Counted from the first letter of the stretch, positions 55,167 through 63,219 are shown. The stretch: 64,000 bases of DNA from Proteiniclasticum aestuarii (GCF_017368455.1 NZ_JAFNJU010000001.1:372001-436000); one strand, 5' to 3'. Program-made: numbers and translations. The notes: generated from the sequence alone by a model not told the origin.

Positions 55167-56020
55167 TGAAAAAGAAAGAATTTGTAACATTCGAGACCGC
55201 CTGGTGTCCAGGATGTGGTGACTTCGCAATTCTTGAAGCCTTGAAGGAAACCATGGAGGAAATGGGAAAAGAACCCCATAAAGTACTGGTGGTCGGTGGA
55301 ATCGGTCAGGCAGCCAAGACCCCACAGTACATCAATGCAAACGGATTTGAGGGTCTGCACGGCCGTGCTCTCCCACCAGCTGCGGCTGCTAAAATCGCAA
55401 ACCATGAATTGACGGTAATCATCGATACCGGTGATGGAGACTCCTATGGAGAAGGGGGAAACCACTTCATCCATAACATCAAAAGAAATGTCAATATGAC
55501 GCATTTTGTCCATGATAATCAGATCTACGGGCTCACAAAAGGTCAGTCCTCCCCTACTTCAGATCTGGGTCATGTCACTGACTTCACTCCGGAAGGTGTA
55601 AACACAATCCCCATCAATCCCATGGTGGCAGCCATCGGTCTGGGATGCGGATTTGTTGCCAGAGCATTCAGTGGTGACAAGGAGCATCTGAAGAGCATCA
55701 TGAAGGAAGCCATCAATTATGACGGTTATGCTCTTGTGGATATTCTTCAGCCTTGCGTCAGCTTCAATAAATTGAATACCTTCGCATGGTATAAGAAGAG
55801 AGTGTATAATCTGGATGAGGATGCAGGCTATAATCCAACCGATAAAGTCGCCGCCTTCGCCAAGGCCATGGAATGGGGAGATAAAATCCCTACTGGTGTC
55901 ATTTTCAGAGAAGACAGACAAAGCTACACCGAAAAAGTTTCCTTCCTGAAGGAATCCACTTTAGTGGATCTTCCTGTTGAGACAGAAGTCATCAAAGGCT
56001 TCCTGAAGGAATTCATGTAA
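55163..56020 (+). CDS. korB: 2-oxoacid:ferredoxin oxidoreductase, beta subunit
   Basis: The beta subunit binds thiamine diphosphate and an iron-sulfur cluster. The 285 residues have WCPGCGDFAILEAL near the start, GGIGQAAKTPQYI, HGRALPPAAAAKIAN, and the ThDP-Mg motif DTGDGDSYGEGGNHFIH followed by NQIYGLTKGQSSPTS. A further Cys lies in LQPCVSFN. The ATGA overlap with korA shows coupling. No separate ferredoxin subunit gene is adjacent. Confidence 0.95.
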   Translation: MMKKKEFVTFETAWCPGCGDFAILEALKETMEEMGKEPHKVLVVGGIGQAAKTPQYINANGFEGLHGRALPPAAAAKIANHELTVIIDTGDGDSYGEGGNHFIHNIKRNVNMTHFVHDNQIYGLTKGQSSPTSDLGHVTDFTPEGVNTIPINPMVAAIGLGCGFVARAFSGDKEHLKSIMKEAINYDGYALVDILQPCVSFNKLNTFAWYKKRVYNLDEDAGYNPTDKVAAFAKAMEWGDKIPTGVIFREDRQSYTEKVSFLKESTLVDLPVETEVIKGFLKEFM

Positions 56021-56026
56021 CCACAG

Positions 56027-56056
56027 ATACCCCCACAGTGATTTACTGTGGGGTAT
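56027..56056 (+). terminator. korAB terminator
   Basis: ATACCCC(C)ACAG pairs with CTGTGGGGTAT with one bulged C, followed by TCTTATG, 7 nt after the stop. Confidence 0.8.
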
Positions 56057-56258
56057 TCTTATGTGCTGACTCCATATTGTTCAATTCTGATTAAATATCT
56101 TCCTTTGTATATATCGCTATAATATATATTTGTATTTATCTATAGAGCTCAGAGTAAATCAGAACAACTCACCTCCTGCCTAAGATGAACATTAAGAAGG
56201 GAACTTCTTTCTGGTTAGTGATCAGTATCATCAATAGATGATTTCCCTATTCAGGCTC
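56057..56258. other. Intergenic region between korB and the iron-uptake genes
   Basis: It contains an isolated TATAAT at 56118-56123 on the plus strand without a -35 box, and an 18-codon frame from ATG near 56184 with no ribosome site. I see nothing certain. Confidence 0.35.
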
Positions 56259-56289
56259 AAAAAAAGATCAGAAATTCTGATCTTTTTTT
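56259..56289. terminator. Bidirectional terminator
   Basis: AAAAAAAGATCAGAA-a-TTCTGATCTTTTTTT is symmetric, with A7/T7 flanks. It serves the iron-uptake operon (minus) and any transcript from 56118 (plus). Confidence 0.88.
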
Positions 56290-56343
56290 CAGGCCGTTCA
56301 TTAAGGGTGGCTATTGGTAAAGATTCTAGCGCTATGTTTGCTC

Positions 56344-57315
56344 TTACTTGTTAAGCATGGCTTCTACTTCCTCAAGCATCATTTCCGTTCCTGTGAACCC
56401 ACCGGACGTGATGTACCATACTTCTGCATTGAGATAGTGAATTCTGCCTTCTTTGTAGGCTTCAGTCTCCTTTATAATGTCGTTTTCCATGGAAGTTGAT
56501 GCATCAATTTCTCCACCGACTACAGCTGCTCTGTCAACCACAAAGAGATGATCCGGGTTCTTTTCGAGAATGTACTCATATGTCACACTCTGACCATGGG
56601 TGGAACCTTCGATATTCGTGTCAGCCTCCTTGAATCCTAGGGTATTATGTAGAATGCCAAACCTGGATACAGAACCGTAGGAACTTAATGCTCCATCATT
56701 TGCAAGTATGATCAGTGCATTATCATCTAGCTCTTCCACCTTGGACTTCAGCAGATCCACTTTTTCACTCAGACCAGCCAGCTTTTCTTCCACAATCTGC
56801 TCTTTCCCAAAAAGTTCTCCAATCAGCTTTGCATTGGCTTCTACAGAACTCATGTAATCTTCATTGCTGACCGTCAGATAAACCGTCGGAGCAATCTTTG
56901 AAAGTTCTTCATAGGCTGCAGCAGTTCTGCCTGAAATGAATATCACATCCGGTTCCATCTCATAGATCGTTTCAAAATCCGGTTCTTTCAACGTGCCGGT
57001 GTTGGTATAGATGTCCTCGTCATTATATTTCTCCAGGAACGAAGGAATGTTACCCATAGGCAGTCCCGCCACCTGGATGTCCATATTATCCATCAGATCC
57101 AGCAGACCATAGTCAAAAACAATGACGTTCTCTGGATTCTTTGGAAGAGTTACTTCTCCTAGCTCATGGCTGATGGTCATCTCTTCTGCAGCTGCCGGTG
57201 TTTCAGATGGTTCTGTTTCTGGTGTATCTGCCTTCGCGGTGCTTCCACAGGCGGATAAAACCATGGCCGCTGTCACTAAAATACTAGATAAAACGATATT
57301 CTTTCTCTTTGTCAT
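56344..57315 (-). CDS. Iron-siderophore ABC transporter substrate-binding lipoprotein
   Basis: This is a FatB/YclQ/CeuE-type receptor. The 323 residues start with a lipoprotein signal peptide (lipobox LSAC, acylated Cys23), then a Glu/Thr/Pro-rich spacer and the Fhu-type fold: NVIVFDYGLLDLMDNM, LKEPDFETIYEMEPDVIFISGR, LSKIAPTVYL, the long connecting helix, and HLFVVDRAA. Ligand is probably a catecholate siderophore by similarity of type, but this is inference. It is the last gene of the operon and has a separate Fur-box-like site 31 bp upstream, so it may be expressed above the other genes. Confidence 0.92.
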   Translation of the reverse strand: MTKRKNIVLSSILVTAAMVLSACGSTAKADTPETEPSETPAAAEEMTISHELGEVTLPKNPENVIVFDYGLLDLMDNMDIQVAGLPMGNIPSFLEKYNDEDIYTNTGTLKEPDFETIYEMEPDVIFISGRTAAAYEELSKIAPTVYLTVSNEDYMSSVEANAKLIGELFGKEQIVEEKLAGLSEKVDLLKSKVEELDDNALIILANDGALSSYGSVSRFGILHNTLGFKEADTNIEGSTHGQSVTYEYILEKNPDHLFVVDRAAVVGGEIDASTSMENDIIKETEAYKEGRIHYLNAEVWYITSGGFTGTEMMLEEVEAMLNK

Positions 57316-57345
57316 TATTACACCTCTTGTTGTTATTTTATGTTG

Positions 57346-57360
57346 TTAATTATTATCATC
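57346..57360. promoter_or_regulatory. Fur-box-like site upstream of the substrate-binding protein gene
   Basis: The minus strand reads TGATAATAATTAACA, matching TGATAAT-N-ATTATCA at 13 of the 14 defined positions. It lies between the ATPase gene and the lipoprotein gene and suggests an internal iron-regulated promoter. Confidence 0.6.
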
Positions 57361-57376
57361 TACAATTTGATTTATT

Positions 57377-58201
57377 TCACTGAACGATGGTCAAGTGATT
57401 CCCTTTATGTATGCAGCTCTTGTCTTCACAATCACAGAGACCTTCCTGATAGTAGGTACAGATTTTTTTACCGCCAAGATGATGCACATTGAACTCCATG
57501 TCAAACACTTCGCTCAGCACCTTGGCATTGATGATTTTATCTGTGTCATCATGATATTTGATTTTACCGTCCTGAAGCGCTACGATCCGATCCGAATATA
57601 CGGATGCGAAATTGATGTCGTGAATGACGATGACAACCGTCTTTCCCAGTTCATCCACGATATTTCTGAGAATCTTCATGATTTCCACAGCATGCTTCAT
57701 ATCGAGATTATTAAGCGGTTCATCCAGCAGGATATATTCTGTATTCTGAGCGATGACCATGGCAATGTAGGCTCTCTGTTTCTGACCACCGGATAACTCA
57801 TTGATGTATCGGTCTTCAATATCCTCGAGTTTCAGATAGTCAATAGCCTGATCGATGTGCCTGTTGTCTTCTTCTGTAAGATTCCCTTTGGAATAGGGAA
57901 ATCTCCCGAAGGCGATGAGCTCTCTCACTGTGAGTTTCACATTGAGACTGTTACTTTGCCTTAATATCGAAACCTTCTTTGCAAGATCCTTGGACTTCCA
58001 GCTTTCAAGAGATATCCCGTCAATCTGCACATCTCCTCCGCTGGACTCCATCAATCTGGAGATCATGGACAACAGGGTGCTTTTACCCGCTCCGTTTGGC
58101 CCTATGAAGGAGGTGATCACGCCTTTTTCGATATTCAGTGTGACATCCTTAACCACTTCTTTTGATTCATATCGCTTTGTTAGATTTCTTACACTGATCA
58201 T
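57377..58201 (-). CDS. Iron-siderophore ABC transporter ATP-binding protein with Cys-rich tail
   Basis: A FecE/YclP-type ATPase. The 274 residues have Walker A GPNGAGKS (34-41), the Q-loop, the signature LSGGQKQRAYIAM, Walker B ILLDEP and the switch His in VIHDINFA. The family is usually about 250 residues. Here the last 30 residues add a cluster, Cys248, Cys256, Cys258 and Cys263 with His265 and His269, unlike standard homologues and suited to binding a metal or iron-sulfur centre. The start overlaps the upstream permease stop by 4 bases (ATGA). Confidence 0.94.
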   Translation of the reverse strand: MISVRNLTKRYESKEVVKDVTLNIEKGVITSFIGPNGAGKSTLLSMISRLMESSGGDVQIDGISLESWKSKDLAKKVSILRQSNSLNVKLTVRELIAFGRFPYSKGNLTEEDNRHIDQAIDYLKLEDIEDRYINELSGGQKQRAYIAMVIAQNTEYILLDEPLNNLDMKHAVEIMKILRNIVDELGKTVVIVIHDINFASVYSDRIVALQDGKIKYHDDTDKIINAKVLSEVFDMEFNVHHLGGKKICTYYQEGLCDCEDKSCIHKGNHLTIVQ

Positions 58202-59142
58202 AACTGATTCTCCCTTAATAACAGATAAATGAAATACAATCCGCCGATGAAGTTGATGATTACGCTGATCGGGGTACTGAATGCAAATACCCTTTCCACC
58301 AGCAGCTGACCATAGACCAGTGCAGTGGAACTGATGAGCATTGCCCCTGCGAGAAGATATTTGTGTTTATAGGTCTTCATCAGCTCCCGTGAAAGATTTG
58401 TCACCAGAATCCCCAGAAATGTGATGGGTCCTACCAATGCGGTGGAAACCGAAATCAGGATGGCCACAATCACGAGGATCATATTGACCAGGTTCTTATG
58501 ATGGATCCCCAGATTGATGGCATGGTCTCTGCCAAGAGACAATACATCCAGCTCCCTGGATTTTGTCATGCCGAACAGCATGGCACCAACCAGTAACAGG
58601 GATGAGAGGAATAGAACCTCCGTGTTGATGTTGTTGAAACTGGCGAAAAGACTTCCCTGAAGAATGAGAAACTCATTCGGATCGATGATGACCTGCAGGA
58701 AGGAAGATCCGCTTCTGAACAGTGTTCCTGTTATGATCCCCACCAGAAGAAGAAGATAGATATTCCCTTTCACTTTCTTTAATATGAATCCGAGAATTCC
58801 GACACTGAATCCGACCATGAGCACTACGGAAAAAATGAAGCTGACTCTCCCATCTGCTTTCGCCATCGATTCCGATCCCACGAGAAAGATAATAACTGTC
58901 TGTATGAAGACGTATAATGCATCCAATCCAAGCACACTAGGGGTAAGGATACGATTTTCCGTCACAGTCTGAAAGACCAGCGAAGCATATGCTATGGCAC
59001 TCCCAGTAAGCACAATGGCGATGACCTTAGGAATCCTTCTGGAGAGCGCATAGCTGGCGCTTTTCGGATTCAAGCCCAGAAAAAGAAACAGCAGAATCCC
59101 GATGATCAGAAGAAGCCCAAGAAGAAGGATTTTCTTTTTCAT
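58198..59142 (-). CDS. Iron-siderophore ABC transporter permease (YclO-like)
   Basis: A FecCD-family permease of 314 residues with about nine to ten helices. Visible are YALSRRIPKVIAIVLTGSAIAYASLVFQTVTENRILTPSVLGLDALYVF and VSTALVGPITFLGILVTNLSRELM (the segment contacting the ATPase), plus the C-terminal GGLYFIYLLLRE. It follows the other permease by one base and overlaps the ATPase gene. Confidence 0.93.
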   Translation of the reverse strand: MKKKILLLGLLLIIGILLFLFLGLNPKSASYALSRRIPKVIAIVLTGSAIAYASLVFQTVTENRILTPSVLGLDALYVFIQTVIIFLVGSESMAKADGRVSFIFSVVLMVGFSVGILGFILKKVKGNIYLLLLVGIITGTLFRSGSSFLQVIIDPNEFLILQGSLFASFNNINTEVLFLSSLLLVGAMLFGMTKSRELDVLSLGRDHAINLGIHHKNLVNMILVIVAILISVSTALVGPITFLGILVTNLSRELMKTYKHKYLLAGAMLISSTALVYGQLLVERVFAFSTPISVIINFIGGLYFIYLLLRENQL

Positions 59143-59143
59143 T

Positions 59144-60091
59144 CTATTTCCTTACCCCCTTGAAAATCAGATAGATGAATATGATGCTTCCCAATACACC
59201 CACTGTCAGGGATATGGATATTTCGTAGGGATAAATGATGATTCTTCCCAGGATGTCACTGAACAGAAGAAACACTGCACCAAGCAGCGCTGTGGTCCCC
59301 AGACTGTTCTTCAGATTGTCGCCGCGGATCATAGAAACAATGTTTGGTACAATAAGCCCAATGAAAGGGATGCTTCCTATGGTGACCAGAACCGCACTGG
59401 AAATCAGCGATACGATGGTCAGTCCGATATTGACCACTAGATTATAGTTCAGGCCAAGATTCTTTGAGAAGTCCTCCCCCATTCCTGCAATGGTGAACTT
59501 GTTAGCAAAGAAATAGGCCAATAGCCCTAGAGGAATAGTGATATAGATGATCTCATATCTTCCCTTGGTGACCATGGAAAAACTTCCCTGAAGCCATGAG
59601 TTGATATTCTGGATCAGATCAAACCGATAGGCAACAAATGTCGTAATGGAATCGATGAGATTCCCGAGCATAATACCCACTAGTGGAATGATTACTACGT
59701 TCTTGACTTTGATCTTTCTCAAGATATACATGAAAAGAAACGTTCCAAGCAGCGCAAAGGTAAACGCAATGGCCATCTTACCCATGACATGCAGACCAGG
59801 GAGCAGAATCATGGAAAACATGATACCAAATCTTGCTGAATCCATGGTCGCAGCAGTACTGGGCGACACGAATTTGTTCCTTGTGATCTGCTGCATGATG
59901 AGACCGGATACGCTTAAAGCCATCCCTGTTACAAGTATGCTGATCAGTCTGGGTACTCTGCTTAGCAGAAGAACCAGCATCTCCATTTCGCCACCTTGTA
60001 TCAGTTGTTCGAAAGAAAGATTCTTTGCGCCAATAAATAAGGAAACAACGGATAAGATAATTGCTGTGATCATTAAATGTTTATTCTTCAT
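59144..60091 (-). CDS. Iron-siderophore ABC transporter permease (YclN-like)
   Basis: The first structural gene of the importer is a FecCD-family permease of 315 residues with about nine to ten helices. It shows LLSRVPRLISILVTGMALSVSGLIMQQITRNKFVSPSTAATMDSARFG, IGSIPFIGLIVPNIVSMIRGDNLKNSLG and the C-terminal GVLGSIIFIYLIFKG. Its own ribosome site is weak (ATAAGAT). An 11-codon leader frame with a strong site (AGAGGTG) ends inside the first codons, so translation may depend on re-initiation. Gene order permease-permease-ATPase-receptor equals yclNOPQ. Confidence 0.93.
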   Translation of the reverse strand: MKNKHLMITAIILSVVSLFIGAKNLSFEQLIQGGEMEMLVLLLSRVPRLISILVTGMALSVSGLIMQQITRNKFVSPSTAATMDSARFGIMFSMILLPGLHVMGKMAIAFTFALLGTFLFMYILRKIKVKNVVIIPLVGIMLGNLIDSITTFVAYRFDLIQNINSWLQGSFSMVTKGRYEIIYITIPLGLLAYFFANKFTIAGMGEDFSKNLGLNYNLVVNIGLTIVSLISSAVLVTIGSIPFIGLIVPNIVSMIRGDNLKNSLGTTALLGAVFLLFSDILGRIIIYPYEISISLTVGVLGSIIFIYLIFKGVRK

Positions 60092-60116
60092 ATCTTATAA
60101 CGGAAATGTTTCCCAT
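60081..60116 (-). CDS. Possible 11-codon leader peptide overlapping the permease start
   Basis: ATG 60116 with AGAGGTG at 8-9 nt spacing opens the frame MGNISVIRYEE and stops at TAA 60081, 11 nt past the permease ATG at 60091. The overlap would couple permease translation to that of the leader. The site is much stronger than the permease's own. Real translation is inferred only from the ribosome site and the overlap. Confidence 0.45.
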   Translation of the reverse strand: MGNISVIRYEE

Positions 60117-60121
60117 TATGT

Positions 60122-60151
60122 TTGACACCTCTCTTCATTAATTGCTATAAT
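60122..60151 (+). promoter_or_regulatory. Promoter of the AraC-type regulator
   Basis: TTGACA, an 18-nt spacer and TATAAT, the best promoter in this region. Transcription would start near 60158, so the Fur box at 60167 lies in the first bases of the transcript. Confidence 0.75.
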
Positions 60152-60166
60152 TTAACATGACGAAAT

Positions 60167-60181
60167 TGATAATCATTCTCA
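60167..60181. promoter_or_regulatory. Fur-box-like site in the divergent iron-uptake control region
   Basis: TGATAATCATTCTCA matches the 7-1-7 Fur motif TGATAAT-N-ATTATCA at 13 of 14 positions. It lies between the divergent permease operon and the regulator. On the minus strand it follows a TATAAA, so it can block both promoters. Confidence 0.7.
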
Positions 60182-60270
60182 TTTATAGTAGCAAAAATAA
60201 GAACAGTTATCTAACTCAGTATTTGTTTTTTTATAACTATATTTGGGCAAATGAAAGGAGAGGTCCATTA

Positions 60271-60996
60271 TTGTTCATTGAAAGAAACCCCAGAGAAGTG
60301 GCCGAGGACTTCTATGCCAGCACATTTATCGCTGTAAGCGCCTATAGCCATGATGGTAAGATCCAGTATAGCGGTGGAGACCACTATAGATTTGGAGATT
60401 ACGATATTATAAATAAATTATTAAAGAAAATGAGTAACCCATCCGATACGAGTTACACATCTCTGACTTTAACCAATCAGAAAGAATATAATTATACTGC
60501 CTATTTCATCAACAAAACCCGACTGAAAGATGGATTTATTATTATGGGTCCTTACAATCAGGAGGATCTGGAGCGGATCAACAGTCTGGATATCTGTTAC
60601 TCAAACAACCTCTACATGGCACCGCTGAATCAGACTATGGATCTTTGCCCTAAGAAGGGATGTGCCGGATGTTACAGTCTGAATGTGAAACGTGCAATGA
60701 ACTATATCCAGGCTCACTACAAGGAAAACATCACTTTAGACAAATTGATCAGTCATCTGGACTTGAATAAAAGCTATTTCTGCACCCTTTTCAAAAAAGA
60801 GACCGGTGTCACCTTCACACAATATGTCAACCTGATCCGTATCGAGAAAAGTAAGCGTCAGCTGCTTAAAGACAATAAGTCAGTGCTGGACATCGCATTG
60901 TCTGTAGGTTTCACCAACCAGAATTACTACACCATCACATTTAAAAGGCTGACAAACATGACCCCCATGGAATTCAGAAAGAAAGCATACATCTAA
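60271..60996 (+). CDS. AraC-family transcriptional regulator of the iron-uptake locus
   Basis: The C-terminal 100 residues are an AraC DNA-binding domain with two helix-turn-helices (NITLDKLISHLDLNKSYFCTLFKKETG and SVLDIALSVGFTNQNYYTITFKRLTNMTPMEFR). The N-terminal domain of about 125 residues is a ligand-sensing region I do not recognise; it ends in a cysteine cluster, CPKKGCAGC (Cys126, Cys131, Cys134 of the 241-residue form). I chose TTG 60271, which has GGAGAGG 7 nt upstream. The longer frame from ATG 60157 would put the promoter's start site and the Fur box inside the gene. It probably activates the divergent importer. Confidence 0.85.
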   Translation: MFIERNPREVAEDFYASTFIAVSAYSHDGKIQYSGGDHYRFGDYDIINKLLKKMSNPSDTSYTSLTLTNQKEYNYTAYFINKTRLKDGFIIMGPYNQEDLERINSLDICYSNNLYMAPLNQTMDLCPKKGCAGCYSLNVKRAMNYIQAHYKENITLDKLISHLDLNKSYFCTLFKKETGVTFTQYVNLIRIEKSKRQLLKDNKSVLDIALSVGFTNQNYYTITFKRLTNMTPMEFRKKAYI

Positions 60997-61182
60997 TTTC
61001 TTCTATTATACAATATCAATTATACTTTGTAATGATTATAACTTAAATTCAGTTATAATTTACAAGTTTATAACGATTTTCAGGTCGCTGTTTTATCTGA
61101 GTATAAGACAGCGGCTATTTCTATTGGTCCATCTCTTTTCTTCATGATAGAATGAAGAAAAGAGGATTGAGGAGGATAACCC

Positions 61183-62130
61183 ATGAGAATGTTTGACCTG
61201 TTCTATGAAGATTATTTCAGAATGAAAAGAAGCGATCTGATCGATGCGATTCGTGACAGTGAAGGCCGTACACTGATGTGTGAAACCATCATCAGCACCT
61301 TCCCCCTTCTGGATGGCATCTCCAACCCCGAAGCGGCCGCAGCCTTCAGCGCAGACATGATAACCCTTAATACATTTAACTTTGATGCACCTTTCATCTT
61401 CGGATATGATGATGAAAAAGTGAGTCCTTACCACGGAATCCCAACCTATGCGAAAGCTCTGAGCGAAATCGTAGAGAGGAACAGAGAAAACCCTGATTAT
61501 ATTCAGAATTTCAAGAAGATCATCGGACGATTTCTCGGGGTGAATCTGGAACCTGTTCCTGATGGTAGCACTTATCCGGAAGGACTGCGTTGCAGCGAGA
61601 AAAATCTCAAGAAGGTGGCGGAACTTGGGTTTGACTATATCGTGATCACTGCAAATCCCAGCACCGGTGTCACCAGCGAAGGTATTCTGGAAGGAATCAG
61701 ACGAGCTCGAAGCATTCTTGGTGAGGATACGCTTATTGTTGCCGGCAAAATGCATGGAGCCGGTGCAGGTAACATCTATGATCTCGAAACCATCAAAGGC
61801 TTTGTTTCGGCTGGTGCGGATGTGATCCTCATTCCAGCACCCGGAACGGTTCCAGGATTCACCGTGGATCTTGTGAAAGGATTCATCGATGCGATTCATG
61901 ATGAGGGAGCTCTTGCCATGACTACCATCGGAACAAGTCAGGAGGGCTCCACAGAGTCCTACATAGAGAGCGTAGCACAGATGTCCAAGATGGCAGGAGC
62001 GGATATCCAGCACACAGGAGATGCAGGGGGGTCTGGTATGACACCACCCGAAAACATCATGAGGCTCTCCATCACCATGCGCGGTAGAAGACATACTTAC
62101 AGAAGGATGGCCAGGTCCAGCCGAAGATAA
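61183..62130 (+). CDS. TIM-barrel protein of unknown function (phosphonomutase-like)
   Basis: The 315 residues read as an eight-strand barrel: GRTLMCETIISTFPLLDGISNPEAAAAFSADMITLNTF, FLGVNLEP, FDYIVITANPSTGVTSEGI, DTLIVAGKMHGAGAGNIYD, GADVILIPAPGTVPGF, LAMTTIGTSQEGSTESYI and a glycine-rich IQHTGDAGGSGMTPPENIM near the end, which looks like a phosphate-binding site. I recall similar Firmicute proteins annotated as PEP phosphonomutase or HAD-like hydrolase, without proof. No pathway genes are adjacent. GGAGGATAACCC precedes ATG 61183. Confidence 0.75.
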   Translation: MRMFDLFYEDYFRMKRSDLIDAIRDSEGRTLMCETIISTFPLLDGISNPEAAAAFSADMITLNTFNFDAPFIFGYDDEKVSPYHGIPTYAKALSEIVERNRENPDYIQNFKKIIGRFLGVNLEPVPDGSTYPEGLRCSEKNLKKVAELGFDYIVITANPSTGVTSEGILEGIRRARSILGEDTLIVAGKMHGAGAGNIYDLETIKGFVSAGADVILIPAPGTVPGFTVDLVKGFIDAIHDEGALAMTTIGTSQEGSTESYIESVAQMSKMAGADIQHTGDAGGSGMTPPENIMRLSITMRGRRHTYRRMARSSRR

Positions 62131-62142
62131 ATCAGACAAAAC

Positions 62143-62185
62143 AAAGCACTATACTTCAGTTCGCTAGATCTGAGTATAGTGCTTT
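62143..62185. terminator. Hairpin between convergent genes
   Basis: AAAGCACTATACT-t-CAG pairs with CTGAGTATAGTGCTTT (one bulge), followed by CCATCTTTT. It lies between the TIM-barrel gene and the gene ending at 62211. Confidence 0.8.
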
Positions 62186-62210
62186 CCATCTTTTATGAAG
62201 AGTTATGTAC

Positions 62211-62696
62211 CTACCTGCCTGGCTGAATCACTTCTCCTGTCTTCGTGAAATAGATTTCCGGTATGTATTCATTCCCATTGGAATCCATATATTCTCTGAT
62301 GATATAATATGTTCCCGAATCCATCGGCTTCTCCAGCAATTTGAAAAGAACTTCGTCGCTGAACGTATCCCCTGCACCAACTGTTCGAAGTGCCATATCA
62401 AATGCCAGATCATCAGTCAGATCCGTTTCCATCAGGGTATCCCCGCTTCTCTTCATGATGGTGAACATGGCACCGTATTCAAGGGTCTCCCCGGTATTGT
62501 TCTTCACCACATATCTCAGGCTCTTCTTCTCTGAATCATAAGTGATTTCTTCTACAATAAGGTCCTCGCTGAACTCCACATTTGTTATGGGATTCTCATT
62601 TTCCGGTTCATCCTGTGATGCTCCATTGCCATTCCAGATCAGATATCCTACAGCAATCAGTGTGATCACAAGTATCAGATATATCCCTTTTTTCAT
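62211..62696 (-). CDS. Membrane-anchored protein with immunoglobulin-like domain
   Basis: From ATG 62696 (GGGGAGAGGATAGA upstream) the product has 161 residues: one N-terminal membrane helix (KKGIYLILVITLIAVGYLIW), an acidic spacer, then an extracytoplasmic beta domain with YVVKNNTGETLEYG, GDTFSDEVLF and MDSGTYYIIREYMD. That pattern is seen in small Firmicute immunoglobulin-like domains of unknown function. It is not a lipoprotein, since no lipobox Cys is present. Confidence 0.75.
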   Translation of the reverse strand: MKKGIYLILVITLIAVGYLIWNGNGASQDEPENENPITNVEFSEDLIVEEITYDSEKKSLRYVVKNNTGETLEYGAMFTIMKRSGDTLMETDLTDDLAFDMALRTVGAGDTFSDEVLFKLLEKPMDSGTYYIIREYMDSNGNEYIPEIYFTKTGEVIQPGR

Positions 62697-62836
62697 TCTA
62701 TCCTCTCCCCTCATCTACTGCTTGTATAAAATCATTATACTATTCAGGTCAGATTCGTGAATGACAAAGTAATTACTAAAACCAAGACAAGAATCATTTT
62801 AATCACTTCCCGAAGATGGAAATACCATTTCAGGGC

Positions 62837-62861
62837 AAAAGAAAAAGCCCCCTAAAGAGCT
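62837..62861 (-). terminator. rnpB terminator
   Basis: AGCTC-tttagg-GGGCT followed by TTTTTCTTTT on the minus strand. The stem is short but the T run is strong. Confidence 0.75.
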
Positions 62862-62872
62862 GTTTTCAATGG

Positions 62873-63213
62873 TGCAAGCAAATCTATAAGCCGAGTTCTG
62901 TATTAGATAATCATCTGTCTAGGCCATGTATTTCTACATGGCTCAAGCGGCGCACCCGGGGACGGGACGAGCAGCCCCTGTATGTCCCTCTATTCGGCCT
63001 TGCATCAAGTGGGGTTTACATAGCCGCAAAGTCACCAATGCGCTGGTGAGCTCTTACCTCACCTTTCCACCCTTACCTCATAAATGAGGCGGTATCTCTC
63101 TGTTGCACTTTCCTTAAGGTCACCCTCACTGGGAGTTACCCAGCACCCTGCTCTGCGAAGCTCGGACTTTCCTCTCCTGACAATTGTCAGCAGCGATTAT
63201 CTGACTTACTTGC
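62873..63213 (-). ncRNA. rnpB: RNase P RNA (class A)
   Basis: The catalytic RNA of RNase P, which matures tRNA 5' ends. The minus strand has GAGGAAAGTCCGAGC near the 5' end and ACAGAACTCGGCTTATAG near the 3' end, the two halves of the universal core. Between them are GGTAACTCCCAGTGAGGGTGA and the AAGGGTGGAAAGGTGAGGTAAGAGCTCACC region. The overall pattern is class A, not the Bacillus class B. AAGCAAGT at the 5' end pairs with ATTTGCTT at the 3' end as P1, which sets the approximate ends. It has its own promoter and terminator. Confidence 0.95.
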
Positions 63214-63219
63214 TTACTT

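Noticed and set aside
56184..56240. An 18-codon frame after korB as a small gene
   Set aside because: There is no Shine-Dalgarno before the ATG; the adjacent CCTCC is the wrong strand.
60157..60270. N-terminal 38 residues of the AraC regulator
   Set aside because: They would be encoded over the promoter's transcription start and Fur box, and lack a ribosome site at ATG 60157, whereas TTG 60271 has GGAGAGG.
61093..62139. Long minus-strand frame of 348 codons
   Set aside because: It is antisense to the TIM-barrel gene across its whole length, has no ribosome site and its translation has no protein-like domain pattern.
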